A stretch of 64,000 nt of DNA from Megaustenia siamemsis (lineage: Eukaryota; Mollusca; Gastropoda; Stylommatophora; Ariophantidae): assembly GCA_032433765.1 (NCBI GenBank), contig JAVIAB010000159.1, positions 868,001 to 932,000 on the forward strand, given 5' to 3'. The first letter of the stretch is position 1; each line of letters opens with the position of its first letter. Positions 1 to 10,290 of the stretch are shown here, in pieces. Made by a program: the position numbers and the translations under genes. Below the pieces are notes generated by a model, which made no database searches, had not been told where the DNA came from, and saw nothing but the letters and a program-made list of their open reading frames with translations.

Positions 1-312
1 ACACAAGGTGGTGGTCTAATAGACCACAAGAGAAAATGTACAGGACAGGAGCCTTTCAAATAAGGAAATCCTTAAGAAAAGCCCTCCAAGTGAGCTGTGC
101 ATGGTGTTAGTAATTGTGCATAAGAGAAAACATACAGGAGATAAACCTTACAAAGGTGATGTGTGCTGTAAGTTTTATTATTATTAGGAATCTAATAGTC
201 CACTAGAGAAAACATACAGGAGAGAAGCTTTACAAATATAATTTGTGTTTTTTAAATTGTTCAAACTGTGGTCATCCAAAGATAACTAAGAGAGCACTTT
301 AAGGAGAGATAA
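1..312 (+). pseudogene. Decayed 3' end of a C2H2 zinc-finger array (copy 1)
   Basis: Several degenerate 84-bp zinc-finger units remain. The linker-coding phrase AAACATACAGGAGA and the finger start TGTGATGTG recur, but stops and indels close every frame. The order of broken units matches the decayed array at about 47250-47735: CAAATGAGCTGTGCATG, then a short unit, then the GGTCATCCAAA unit, then the first satellite monomer. It is therefore the tail of a paralogous zinc-finger gene whose body lies to the left of the window. No functional protein can come from this part. Confidence 0.75.
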
Positions 313-1795
313 CTTATAAATGTGATGTATGTAGTGCATGTTTTAACTTAACAATCTCTTACAACAGAAATGATAACTTATAAATGTGATGTATGTAGTG
401 CATGTCTTAGCTTAACAATCTCTTACAACAGAAATGATAACTTATAAATGTGATGTATGTAGTGCATGTCTTAGCTTCACAATCTCTTACAACAGAAATG
501 ATAACTTATAAATGTGATGTATGTAGTGTATGTCTTAGCTTCACAATCTCTTACAACAGAAATGATAACTTATAAATGTGATGTATGTAGTGCATGTTTT
601 ACTCAGCTTAACAATCTCTTACAACAGAAATGATAACTTATAAATGTGATGTATGTAGTGCATGTTTTAGCTTAACAATCTCTTACAACAGAAATGATAA
701 CTTATAAATGTGATGTATGTAGTGTATGTTTTACTCAGCTTAACAATCTCTTACAACAGAAATGATAACTTATAAATGTGATGTATGTAGTGCATGTCTT
801 AGCTTAACAATCTCTTACAACAGAAATGATAACTTATAAATGTGATGTATGTAGTGCATGTCTTAGCTTAACAATCTCTTACAACAGAAATGATAACTTA
901 TAAATGTGATGTATGTAGTGTATGTCTTAGCTTAACAATCTCTTACAACAGAAATGATAACTTATAAATGTGATGTATGTAGTGTATGTCTTAGCTCAAC
1001 AATCTCTTACAACAGAAATGATAACTTATAAATGTGATGTATGTAGTGTATGTCTTAGCTTAACAATCTCTTACAACAGAAATGATAACTTATAAATGTG
1101 ATGTATGTAGTGCATGTCTTAGCTTAACAATCTCTTACAACAGAAATGATACCTTATAAATGTGATGTATGTAGTGTATGTCTTAGCTTAACAATCTCTT
1201 ACAACAGAAATGATAACTTATAAATGTGATGTATGTAGTGTATGTCTTAGCTTAACAATCTCTTACAACAGAAATGATAACTTATAAATGTGATGTATGT
1301 AGTGTATGTCTTAGCTTAACAATCTCTTACAACAGAAATGATAACTTATAAATGTGATGTATGTAGTGTATGTCTTAGCTTCACAATCTCTTACAACAGA
1401 AATGATAACTTATAAATGTGATGTATGTAGTGTATGTCTTAGCTTCACAATCTCTTACAACAGAAATGATAACTTATAAATGTGATGTATGTAGTGTATG
1501 TCTTAGCTTCACAATCTCTTACAACAGAAATGATAACTTATAAATGTGATGTATGTAGTGCATGTCTCAGCTTCACAATCTCTTACAAGAGAAATGATAA
1601 CTTATAAATGTGATGTATGTAGTGCATGTCTCAGCTTCACAATCTCTTACAACAGAAATGATAACTTATAAATGTGATGTATGTAGTGCATGTCTCAGCT
1701 TCACAATCTCTTACAACAGAAATGATAACTTATAAATGTGATGTATGTAGTGCATGTCTCAGCTTCACAATCTCTTACAAGAGAAATACTAAGAC
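313..1795 (+). repeat. 64-bp zinc-finger-derived satellite, copy 1 (about 23 units)
   Basis: Near-identical 64-bp monomers, a few of 68 bp with an extra CTCA. One monomer translates as ITYKCDVCSACLSFTISYKR, so it keeps the first half of a C2H2 finger (Y-K-C-D-V-C) while the second half is shortened and has lost the H-x3-H. Because 64 is not a multiple of three, no frame stays open across units. The array follows directly from the decayed finger array and ends at a diverged monomer. The same satellite lies at 47736-49239. Confidence 0.9.
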
Positions 1796-2270
1796 AAGGG
1801 AGAGAACTCCACATAACTCTAGATTACAATACCATCCTCAAAGTTACTACCTGAACATGAATTCTTGCAATTTGAGAGTTTACCAACCTTCCTCCCCCCT
1901 ACTTCCCTTCCTATACCTTTCTAATTATCTCTTCCAGAGACCCCTCAAGTGTTGGATTTGTTTACTTTGATGTGGGATCACACACAAAAATCTGCTTGTT
2001 GTTAAAAGTACTATGCTATTGTATAAATGGAGCTGTTTTTTTTTTTCATAAATTTTGCCAGCTTTCAAGAAAACTCATATTGTTTATTTTATTTTTCCTC
2101 TGATATGGGGAATCTCCTTGTCTGTCTATGCAAACATAAACTAACCTTTGTGTCAACGTAAGATGAAAGGGTCACAAGGTACACAAGACCACACAGTTCA
2201 TTGCTAACGATACTTTAACAATGTTGATTCAACAATGTTTCACTGGCATTACACGGGTAATTGTAATGCT
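1796..2270 (+). repeat. Duplicated 3' flank of the zinc-finger/satellite locus (copy 1)
   Basis: This stretch is closely similar to 53245-53880: the same run from ACATAACTCTAGATTACAAT through CCTCCCCCCTACTTCCC, the phrase TTTTGCCAGCTTTCAAGAAA and the sequence leading to GTAATGC. The similarity resumes at 5057 after the hAT insertion and fades by about 5110. No coding potential is visible; the 98-codon open frame starting at 1674 merely crosses satellite and flank. Confidence 0.8.
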
Positions 2271-2889
2271 CCCAGGTTCAGGGTTGCCAACTTAGCGGAT
2301 TTTCCACTAGATCTAGCGGAATTGGACCAGCGGCCAAAAAAATAATGAATCCGCCTGGCGGAATTTCTAGCGTATTTATTTTGAATGACAGCGGCAACTC
2401 GCGGATTTTTTTTTTTCACGATAATTGACTAAAATTAGCCTTATCGTGGTCAAAACACAAACTTAGAGCGTCTGTAGCGCTTGTGTGACAAGTTAAATTA
2501 TATACGTACTACGTCATTATATCACTTTCGATCTGACCAATAGAAAGGTTAGTAGAGTATTGTAGTAGAGACTTTCGGTTTGAAACTGAAACTTTTCTAC
2601 TTTGGAAATAAATTGTAGGAGAACTGAGGATTTATAGTCATAGTGTTAAGTCAAGTATGTCATCATTAATTAGCAAGTTTCATATTTCAAACTGAGGATT
2701 TGTTTAGAGTCAGTGTGAGTGTTCAGCGACGTGTTTCTTTCTACGTGAGTATCAAGTCCATATTTATTTCAAATTGTATAGGTTCAACGCCCTACCGCTA
2801 TAAGAGAGTTACAATTTTTGGTAATTCCATATTATACATGTGGCTTTAACTATCAGCAATGTACATTCACATTACAGCATAAAGATATA

Positions 2890-3740
2890 TATATATCTCT
2901 CTTTCTGCGATCAGGACTCAATCAGAGTAGGATTCCAGACTCTCACATGAAGTCAGCTGTCAGGTTAAGTGTGTTGATCGCCCCCACAGACAGAACATCA
3001 CAATTAGAGTTTGCCAGATCCACTCTGATTGAACACCCGTTAAAACGTTGCACTGTGTTCTGCACCAGTGGCCCAGTGCATCCGATTTCAGCCAGCAATT
3101 TATTCAGGTTTGCTTAGTCCCCAATCTTCCTGCAAGGCAGCAGATGATCTTTTCTGTAGGGGGATTCTGCCCTTAGATGGTCGGCCCTCCCAGGTTTACG
3201 AGCACCATCTGCCCGAGTCACTAGAGGTGACTAACACAGACATGCACACACAAAGATATGAGATGTGACAAACACAGACATGCACACAGCGATACGAGGC
3301 ATGACTAACACTGACACACATCAAGATATATGACACATGACTAACATAGACATGCACATAAAGATATGAGATATGACTGACATAGACATGCACACACAAA
3401 GATATGAGATATGACCAACATAGACATGCACACACAAAGATATGAGATGTTACTAACATAGCCATGCACACACAAGGATATGAGATGTGACATACACAGA
3501 CATGCACACACAAAGATATGAGATATGACTAACATAAACATGCACACAAAGATAGAGATATCACTAACCCAAACATGCACACACAAAGATGTGACACATG
3601 ACTAACACAGATACACACTAAGATATGAGATATGACTAAACACATACACACATAAAGATATGAGACTTGATTAACACGGACACACCAAGATATAAGATAT
3701 GACTAACATGACACACACCAAGATATGAGCCATGGTCAGC
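2890..3740. repeat. Repeat module shared with 11438-11977, ending in a 38-bp minisatellite
   Basis: From TCTGCGATCAGGACTCAATC to about 3230 the sequence parallels the insertion at 11438-11977. It then runs into an imperfect array of about 38 bp with the core GACATGCACACACAAAGATA and degenerates to CA-rich sequence. No protein family is recognisable in either strand; the minus-strand frames over 3196-3586 are translations of the CA-rich array. Confidence 0.7.
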
Positions 3741-4015
3741 ACACACACACACACACTAGCCATGGCCAACACAGAAACACATCAAGATATGAGCCATGGA
3801 TAGCACAGAGACACTTCAAGATATGAGCCATGGCTTCACGGAAAAACACCAAGAAATGAACCATGTCCAGCACAGAAACACATTAAGGTATCCATATGCT
3901 TGGGTTTGTTGTAGTCGTCAGACTCTTCTTAACGTGGGAATCATCGACATACGAGACGCAGGCCCCGATAAACTATTCACAGGTTTCATTCAAACAGTGT
4001 CCAAAAAATAAAGAT

Positions 4016-4210
4016 ATGACACTTCAATATCAACGGCGATTTCGTAAAGAGTGGGCTAAATGAAGTGGACCTTAAAGATTGGATCTTAGAAGTCCCAGGT
4101 AGTGCTGACAAAGCTAGATGCAAGTTTTGTAAATGTGTATGGCATCGAAACAGTGGGATCTTCTTTCTCACAGCAAATCAAAGAAGCATCAGTCGGCCAG
4201 CGTTGCATTT
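4016..4210 (+). pseudogene. BED-type zinc-finger remnant of a hAT transposase
   Basis: A start at 4016 gives MTLQYQRRFRKEWA, then a shifted frame gives LKDWILEVPGSADKARCKFC, and a third frame gives DLLSHSKSKKHQSAS. Read across two frameshifts this is the usual start of a BED-finger hAT-type protein: an R-K-x-W segment, a W-L/I segment, then C-x2-C and H-x5-H metal ligands. In this superfamily the finger binds the element's ends. It sits inside the hAT element, in the sense expected of its own transposase. No dimerisation or DDE region follows, so it is a remnant. Confidence 0.6.
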
Positions 4211-4284
4211 TCCTCTTCATGAAAACTGGACACTTTGCAATTTCTTTGTCTTTCAAATTATTTTTATGTTGCCAAATTAAGTGC

Positions 4285-4505
4285 CCAAGTATTTCAGATG
4301 TTGCACTTGTTTCAGATTTGTCCTGTTTATTTTTATGCTGCATGCTGGTGATGATTGTTTCTTCAATATGACCATTACTTCTGTTTTCTTACTATTCAGA
4401 CTGAGACCTTTCTTGTCGCTTTCTGTTATTATTATGTCTATCACTTCTTGTAGTTCATTCTCTGTCTCTGCTATTAAGACTGTGTCATCTGCATATCCTC
4501 CCGTG
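4285..4505 (-). pseudogene. LINE reverse transcriptase fragment (YADD region)
   Basis: On the minus strand the sequence reads GYADDTVLIAETENELQEVI followed by a KKGLSLNSKKTEVMV-like segment. This is motif C of a non-LTR reverse transcriptase with the downstream thumb start. About 70 codons remain inside the hAT element. It is closest in style to families B and F but cannot be assigned with certainty. Confidence 0.7.
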
Positions 4506-4512
4506 TGTTGCC

Positions 4513-4770
4513 GTGCCTCATTATGTGGGATGTAAAGAATAGTGACACTGTGACCTTCCAGGCATGTCGTAAGAGGCGACTAAGGAGGTTGATCGATGGC
4601 TTGACAAGCTGTCATTGTAAAAAGCATTGTTATGGAAACAGACCATAGATTTTAGCAGTGATCTTTGCAATATGTGCAATTTTGGCATGCAAGGTTTCTG
4701 TTTTTGAGATTGTGGTTCTGCCCTATGTGCCGTCTTCGGCTCGAAAGGACAATAGATAGAAATTAAGTTA
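4513..4770 (+). mobile_element. Short non-autonomous derivative of LINE-F (5' end joined to 3' end)
   Basis: The first part (GTAAAGAATAGTGACACTG, GGCATGTCGTAAGAGGCGAC) matches the 5' leader of LINE-F at about 16710-16800. The last part (GCTCGAAAGGACAATAGATAG) matches the LINE-F 3' end and ATAG tail at about 20700-20755. All coding sequence is missing, so this looks like an internally deleted copy that could have used LINE-F machinery. Exact ends are uncertain and no target duplication was resolved. Confidence 0.55.
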
Positions 4771-5056
4771 GTTTCTACATGTATTAATATAGTTGTAGTT
4801 GTGATTGTTACAAATCGAAATAATAATTTTTCTTTAAATTTACTCTCCCATTTGGTTTGGAGATGCGTAATAATAATAATAATAAAATAGTACGTAAATA
4901 AATAATAATTTAATGTAAGTTTCCTAAGTAATAAACTCTGGAAATATTTTTGGAAATTCTGGCGGATTTTTTCGGACAATCTGGCGGAAAATCGCGGATT
5001 TTTGGCTCCAGTCTAGCGGATTGACTCCGACGGCAGTTGGCAACCCTGCCCAGGTT

Positions 5057-5229
5057 CAGAAACATCACAAGGTAATGTAGAAACATGGTAACCATAAACT
5101 GGATGTCTCCACAATGGTAGGCCATTGTAACCTGTTGTCTGTAACACAGTACAGGTCACATCTGAACATCGGCCTCTACAGCGTCTACCTGTGGATAGGA
5201 AACAGGCTAATTATTTTTAGGGGAGAATT
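5057..5229. repeat. Continuation of the duplicated flank after the hAT insertion
   Basis: CAGAAACATCACAAGG to about CATAAACTGGATGTCTCC aligns with 53882-53945 (ACATGGTCGGCATAAACTGG). Similarity then ends. The remainder to 5229 shows no gene or repeat that I recognise. Confidence 0.6.
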
Positions 5230-5300
5230 GAAAAAAAAAAGAAAAGAAAAAATGGTATGGTAAAAGCTTTACGTGATTAGTAGACGACACAGATTTGAAC

Positions 5301-5330
5301 GACGTTTCGGCCCAATAGGCCTTCAGCAGG
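5301..5330 (-). other. Hammerhead-like motif in the Penelope-like element end
   Basis: The minus strand reads CTGCTGAAGGCC, loop TATTG, then GGCCGAAACGTC. That is a CTGxTGA-like box, a GGCC/GGCC stem and a GAAA box in the order of a hammerhead core. The first box departs from CTGATGA at one base and I cannot place stems I and III firmly, so activity is doubtful. Four related sites lie at 25241, 30581, 39405 and 39983. Confidence 0.35.
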
Positions 5331-5787
5331 AACAAACAAGAAAACACAAACACAAAACTAATAACGAAACATTAAAAACAAAAATATTCGAAATATGTAA
5401 TGAAAATAAAAATGTCTATCCTGTGTGTTTGAAAAGGAAATGGTAACAAAAGTGTGTTTGTCATGAATGTGCAGAAATGTGCGCAAATGCACACCGAACC
5501 AGAGGAGTTCACACAGGGGTCAGTGTGCAAACACGAAGGAGAAAGAATAGAACAGTAGACTAACAAGTGCTCAAAGGTGGTAAGAGTGAGATGTCTGAGA
5601 GTGGGGTACAATAAAAACAAATGAGGGGTAAGGAGCACAAAAAAAGGTATAGAGGAGAACACCAAAGTGTCTCATTAGGGACTAGAGGAGAAGAACTATA
5701 AATAGCATGGCATAGTAGATAGACCAAAGATCCCAAATATGTGCAGTAGAGAAGGCTATGCAAAAGGGAAGGAGCAACCAAAGGAAA

Positions 5788-6195
5788 CTATGTGTATGAG
5801 TGTGATACATTCATGCCTCGTGGGGTCAGCGAACCATACTGGACTATGAGGCGATTGTCCAAAATATAGCGGCTGCGGTCGCCAGAGTAACAAAGGACAA
5901 TTCCAGTGACACGGATGTCGTCTTTACCCTTGTGATCAGGGGAGTTGAAGTGGGAAGACATTGGAGTACCAGTATTCTGTTGGACATCCCGTAGATGTTC
6001 ACAAAATTTGTCCGCTAATCTTCTCCCAGATTCACCGATATAGGTCATGTGGCATCGTTGACATATGATGGTATAAATGATGTTGCGGGACACACATGTG
6101 AAGCCATGCTTGATCTCGAACCGTCCATTAGGGAATAAGACCGAGTCAGTAGGGAGCACATAGGCACAGGTGATACAGTTACGACCACAATACAA
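5788..6195 (-). pseudogene. GIY-YIG endonuclease domain of a Penelope-like element
   Basis: The frame carries IIYTIICQRCHMTYIGESGR, then RLADKFCEHLRD and a late LDNRLI segment. These supply the GIY-YIG-like strand pair (IYT and YIG), the conserved Arg, the catalytic Glu (CEH) and the C-terminal Asn. In Penelope-like elements this domain nicks target DNA and follows the reverse transcriptase. Upstream coding sequence has been lost, so I treat it as a truncated remnant although the nuclease frame itself is open. The similar copy at 38437-38870 is more damaged. Confidence 0.8.
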
Positions 6196-6200
6196 TTATA

Positions 6201-6455
6201 CAATAACCTAACCTATCTAATTATTCTCTTGTTTGAACTTAGTCTCCCTACTCTGATCTAATTTTCTTCCACTGCTCAAAAAACAATAAGTCTATCACAG
6301 TACCACCTTGACCACACAAGGCCACCAGGGTCTGTGGGTAGGGAATAGTGGCAGAATGAACCCACAGTGGCTGACTAACTTTCCCCGTGCTTACCAATTT
6401 TTATCATTATCATTGAGTGCCGTTTCCGCATCGAAGGTGGCTACCATGGAGCGCC
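6201..6455. other. No gene; ends in a short LINE-A 3' fragment (minus)
   Basis: Nothing recognisable to about 6408. From 6409 to 6455 (TCATTATCATTGAGTGCC through GGCTACCATGGAGCGCC) is the antisense of the LINE-A 3' end with its GAT-type tail. Confidence 0.6.
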
Positions 6456-6683
6456 AATAAACCTAATGTGCCATGTTACAAAAATCTTACTAAAGGTTAT
6501 ACAAGGAAGGATTCAGAATAAAATCAATACTGAAATAGATGAGCAGCAATTTGGATTTAGGAAAAATAGTGGGGCAAAAGAAGCCATATTCTGCACAAGA
6601 ACATTAATTCGAAAAGTACAAAGAAGTAAACAAACCAATATATGCCTGCTTCATAGACTACACCAAAGCTTTTGATAGAATAC

Positions 6684-6929
6684 ATCACAAACAACTTCGA
6701 CAAACACAGATCCACGTCACTTCTTCGGATGATCGAAATGGGAGTTAAGTTGGGCACAGCCAGAAATGAGAAACTTAGTGGCCGTGTAAGAAGACTTATG
6801 AACCAACATAGAACTGGAGTCGTCAGTAGCTGGACACTGCGGGACATGCTGAGGAGGGGATCTGAGCACCTATGTTCGGAGTGCAATGATGATGACCCGA
6901 AAATAACTCAATAATATCACAAACAACTT
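6684..6929 (+). mobile_element. LINE-D 3' tail inserted in LINE-A (14-bp target duplication)
   Basis: The insert 6698-6915 (218 bp) is flanked by ATCACAAACAACTT on both sides (6684-6697, 6916-6929). It matches the last 220 bp of LINE-D at 57195-57412 and encodes the C-terminal stretch EMGVKLGTARNEKLSGRVRR with a cysteine pair (CSEC) and a DDDP-like end. A severe 5' truncation with a perfect duplication is the standard outcome of target-primed reverse transcription. Confidence 0.85.
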
Positions 6930-7220
6930 ACAGAATGCCTAAAAGAGATACATCTAGGTAACAAGGACATACGACTAATATGTAATTTATACTAGGAGCA
7001 AACAGCAATAATAAAATATAACAAGGAGAACTCTACACCCATGGATATAAAAAGAGGAGTAAGACAAGGATGCATCATATCACCAAGCTTGTTCAATCTA
7101 TACACTGAGCAAATCTTTAAAAACATCTCAGAGATGCCAGGCCTAAACATTAATGGAAAGATAATCAATAACCTGAGATATGCTGATGATACTGTTCTAC
7201 TAGCAGAAAATCCTAAAGAT

Positions 7221-7467
7221 CTACAATAATTCATCATCATCAAGTGCCATCTCCGCAGCGAAGTTCGGCTACAATGGAGCGCTATTCTGCTCTGTCTCTT
7301 GCTTTATTATGCAGGTTGTCATTGGGTGACTTGTCCATCTTTTGATGTTACTCTTCCATGTTAGTCTTGGTTTGCTTCTTACTCTTTTACCGTGTGATTT
7401 CCCTTCCAAGATTACTTTAGGTGGGCTGTTGAGTCTTTTAACATGGCCCACAAATCCTACAACAATT
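7221..7467 (-). mobile_element. LINE-A 3' tail inserted antisense in LINE-A copy 1
   Basis: The insert 7232-7456 lies between CTACAATAATT (7221-7231) and CTACAACAATT (7457-7467), a duplication with one mismatch. On the minus strand it encodes MGHVKRLNSPPKVILEGKSH and TWKSNIKRWTS, the LINE-A C-terminus, and has its GATGATGA tail next to the left duplication. Confidence 0.8.
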
Positions 7468-7701
7468 ACTTATTGAAATAAACATGACAAGCAAAAAATA
7501 TGGATTAGATAAAATTATGATCGTAAACAAAGAAAATACTCAAAACAAACAAGTGGATATCAAAATTGAATAGACCTGGAGACAGTTCATAACTACAACT
7601 ACCTTGGTCATACTATAACCCGTAATTTAAATTGTAAAACTGAAATAAACAAAAGAATAGGAATGGCAAAAAATAATTTTAATGCCATTAAAAATATACT
7701 A

Positions 7702-9441
7702 CAGTCCGTTCAGAAATTCATAATCACACCTGAACTAGTTTTGCATGATAACCGTTTCTTATTTTGCTTTCAAAATTTGCATGCAATCTTAGAATATTGA
7801 TGACGTTATAGAAATATTTTTTGCTCTGAGAAATTTGATCTAGTTTAAAAGTTTTCTCTTTAGGCTATATTAAATTCACCCTGTTCGAATTTTACACTAT
7901 TTTAGGATATATACATTAATTTGGTGCGGTCGTTCACGTAAAATAGTTTGGATATTGCAGAAACACTAACTTCAGGAAAATCCTGTGCACAAAACTGAAT
8001 TGTTATTGAACGACATGTCGCACCACGGCCTTGGCATTAATTACCGAAGGGAAGGCGTATCTTTATTAATTTTGTGAAGACTCAGTAGACAATTTGTTGA
8101 CTTTAAATACCAACATTTATATATAAATTACTTCACTTTCAGAAAAAACTGTAGGGGGCAGAAATATTATTTGTGGAAAAACCACATTTGGTCATTGCTC
8201 GAAGCAAATACCTGAGACAGATCCGTGAGCGGCGGAGTGAACGGTATGATATTGTATATTTGGACGAATCATGGGTCAACGCACACCACACCTATGCTAA
8301 AGAATGGCAGTCAGTAAATGGCAAACTCAAAAGAACAATTCCGAGCAGCAAAGGCCAGCGCATTATATTAACGCATGCTGGAAGCACTGAAAACGGCCTT
8401 GTCCATGATGCGGGACTTATTTTCCAATCAAAAAGTACCGACGGTAGGGACTACCATACTGAAATGAATGGAAACATTTTCAGGCACTGGTTGGAGAACG
8501 ATCTTTTACCAATCCTGGAGAGACCTTCATGCATAGTCATGGATAATGCATCATACCACAATGTAGTATCAGAGGAAAACAAAGTGCCTACTGCATCAAA
8601 TACAAAAGAGCAAATTAGGACATGGCTTGCGAATGAAAATGTCAAATTTGACGACACATATTTAAAACCCGAATTGTTACAACTTGTGAAGAATACGAAT
8701 AAGAAAAAGGTGTACCATGTTGACAAAATCATTGAGAAATACGGCCACACCTCTCTTCGACTCCCTGCATATCATGCGCACCTTAATCCAATCGAACTTG
8801 TCTGGACTCACGTCAAAGGACAAGTTGCAGAACAGAACAGGACGTTTAAAATGTGTGATGTTGAAGTTCTGACACGCGAGTCTCTCTCAAAAATAGACAT
8901 TCCGTTCTGGAAGAAGTGTGTTGAAACTGTGCTGCGGGTGGAAGATGAGTACTGGAAACGAGATGGATTACTATTTGTCCAGCCAGTAATGATTATCAAC
9001 CTCTTGGAACCGTCAGATTCGGAATGATTAAAATTAAGATGAATTCAATTCCAGCTGCAGTTAGGACGTCCTGGGGTCTAATGGTGACCGAAGGTCAAGA
9101 CTAATTGTAACCAATTGAATTCATGTTTGCAAATACACATAATGAACAACACCCCCAATTAAGCACTATGTAGATACGCCTCTGACAAGAATTTCACTAA
9201 ACTGGAACATTTAACACGATTACTGTAAACTCTAAAATTTGAATCAACTTGTGTGATATCGTCATAAAAGATCAAAGGAATTCGCTGATGTGCAAAATCT
9301 GTTGTGTTTGTGGAATTAAAAAAAACCAAAATCTTTGCGTCATCAATATTCTAAAATTGCATGCAAAATTTGAAACTAAAATAACAAGCGGTTATCACGC
9401 AAAACTAATTCAGGTGTGATTATGAATTTCTGAACGGACTA
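7702..9441 (+). mobile_element. Tc1/mariner-IS630-like DNA transposon with long D-to-E spacing (copy 1)
   Basis: The element is 1740 bp, starts CAGTCCGTTCAGAAATTCAT and ends with its inverted repeat. The repeats pair closely for 54 bp and remain alignable for about 107 bp (to AGAATATTGATGACG). TA flanks both sides (7700-7701 and 9442-9443), the target duplication of this superfamily. The host is LINE-A at AAAATATAC-TA-ACAT; LINE-A copies at about 15052 and 60778 show the uninterrupted site. One transposase frame lies inside. It is about 645 bp shorter than the relative at 50838-53222, mainly because the N-terminal DNA-binding region is missing. Confidence 0.93.
8173..9027 (+). CDS. DDE transposase, catalytic domain (N-terminally truncated)
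   Basis: A 284-codon open frame. Catalytic residues are visible in YLDESWVNAHH (first Asp), CIVMDNASYHN (second Asp) and YHAHLNPIELVW (Glu), the DDE pattern of the IS630/Tc1/mariner group. About 83 residues separate the second Asp from Glu, far above the 34-37 usual for Tc1 and mariner and in line with the reported long-spacing group (about DD82E). The family cuts and pastes its element at TA sites. The helix-turn-helix region seen in the 52249-52728 relative is absent and the start is not convincing, since homology continues upstream in another frame. Autonomous activity is unlikely although the catalytic frame is unbroken. Confidence 0.88.
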   Translation: MEKPHLVIARSKYLRQIRERRSERYDIVYLDESWVNAHHTYAKEWQSVNGKLKRTIPSSKGQRIILTHAGSTENGLVHDAGLIFQSKSTDGRDYHTEMNGNIFRHWLENDLLPILERPSCIVMDNASYHNVVSEENKVPTASNTKEQIRTWLANENVKFDDTYLKPELLQLVKNTNKKKVYHVDKIIEKYGHTSLRLPAYHAHLNPIELVWTHVKGQVAEQNRTFKMCDVEVLTRESLSKIDIPFWKKCVETVLRVEDEYWKRDGLLFVQPVMIINLLEPSDSE

Positions 9442-9897
9442 TAACATCAAAACAAATAACACCAGGGCTAAAACTAAGAATAGCAAAATGTTCCATCTTC
9501 TCAACATTCCTTTATGGTGCAGAAACATGGACATTAGACAAGAAAACAGAACAGAGAATTGAAGCCTTTGAAATGTGGATATATAGAAGAATATGTATAA
9601 TTGGATGGAAGGAAAAGAAAACAAACGATGAAGTCTTAAAACAACTAAAAATGATAAAAGAACTACTAAACACAATTCAAACAAGACAAATGATATTTTT
9701 GGGCCATGTGTAAAAGACACAACAGCCTACTAAAAGTAATTTTTGAGGGGAAAATACAGTGTAAAAGAGGTAGAAGCAGACCAGGACTAATATGGACGAG
9801 TAACATCAAAAGATGGACCATCAAAGCAAGAGACAGAGCAGAATGGCGCTCCATGGTAGCCAACCTTCGTTGCGGAGATGGCAAGTGATGATGATGA

Positions 9898-10290
9898 TCC
9901 TTCCCTTTCCATTCTATTATTCTGTGTAAGCATTTTTCAATGAAGGTTCGTATCTCTTTTTTTTTTATTTGTGTATTTAACTTATTTTCTTTGGATTTCC
10001 ATGTTCCTTGTGCAACGAAGGCTCCTCTTGCTTTCTGCATCCTTATTTTGGTCTCATTCACTGTTCTCCTTTGTTTATAGTAAATTCGTGATATATGTAA
10101 GATTGTACGTCTAGTAGAGGTATTTCTCCTATTGTTATTTGATTATTGCCAACTGCATTATTTCTCATTGTTTTGTTTGATCTCTATTTATTTTCAGTCC
10201 CGACTGTTGTGATCTCTCGTCAAATAAGACCATTTTATCTTGCATTTGTTGATGATTATGTGATAGGAGAGCTATGTCATCAGCAAAGTC
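9898..10290 (-). pseudogene. LINE-F reverse transcriptase/C-terminal fragment
   Basis: On the minus strand, from 10290 leftwards, the sequence encodes a DDIALLSH motif-C segment, then QQSGLKINRD-like thumb sequence, then KIRMQKARGAFVA and IEKCLHRIIEWKG. This order matches LINE-F at 20030-20170 and 20760-21000. Several stops and shifts are present. It abuts the LINE-A tail directly. Confidence 0.7.

Larger units (their letters stand above)
2271..5056. mobile_element. hAT-superfamily DNA transposon, degraded, with 8-bp target duplication
   Basis: The element is 2279-5048 (2770 bp). It starts CAGGGTTGCCAACT and ends with the reverse complement, a 14-bp terminal inverted repeat, and is flanked on both sides by CCCAGGTT (2271-2278 and 5049-5056). 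Eight-bp duplications and CAGGG-type ends are typical of hAT elements. Subterminal zones at both ends repeat GCGGATT and TCTAGCGGA, as expected for transposase binding sites. The paralogous locus near 53880 shows the empty site. Inside are a broken BED-type finger, LINE fragments and a repeat shared with 11438-11977, so this copy is dead and has collected later insertions. Confidence 0.85.
5230..6200 (-). mobile_element. Penelope-like retroelement, 5'-truncated 3' end
   Basis: In minus-strand order it holds the C-terminal GIY-YIG nuclease region, a roughly 450-bp 3' untranslated segment, a ribozyme-like motif (5301-5330) and the end CCATACCATTTTTT with an A/G-rich tail. Similar ends occur at 25222-25326, 30539-31028 and 39390-40079. 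Penelope-like elements encode a reverse transcriptase joined to GIY-YIG; the reverse transcriptase part is missing here. Confidence 0.7.
6456..9897 (+). mobile_element. LINE-A copy 1, 5'-truncated, with three nested insertions
   Basis: LINE-A sequence begins inside the reverse transcriptase (VTKILLKVIQGRIQNKI, DEQQFGFRKNSG) and runs on through motif B (KRGVRQGC), YADDTVLLAE and the C-terminal region to a GATGATGAT tail at 9897. It is interrupted by a LINE-D tail (6698-6915), a minus LINE-A tail (7232-7456) and a DNA transposon (7702-9441). Removing the three restores colinearity with the copy at 59786-61255. The frame has many stops and shifts; not functional. Confidence 0.85.

Noticed and set aside
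313..1795. CRISPR-like array
   Set aside because: Monomers follow each other directly with no unique spacers, and the monomer is a shortened zinc-finger unit in a eukaryotic genome. The same applies to the other arrays.
2818..3268. Two open frames of 99 and 66 codons
   Set aside because: They lie in the repeat module shared with 11438-11977, where the corresponding frames are not conserved.
9439..10061. Minus-strand frames of 93 and 131 codons as one gene
   Set aside because: The first is a shadow of plus-strand LINE-A; the second joins part of a LINE-F remnant to antisense LINE-A sequence.
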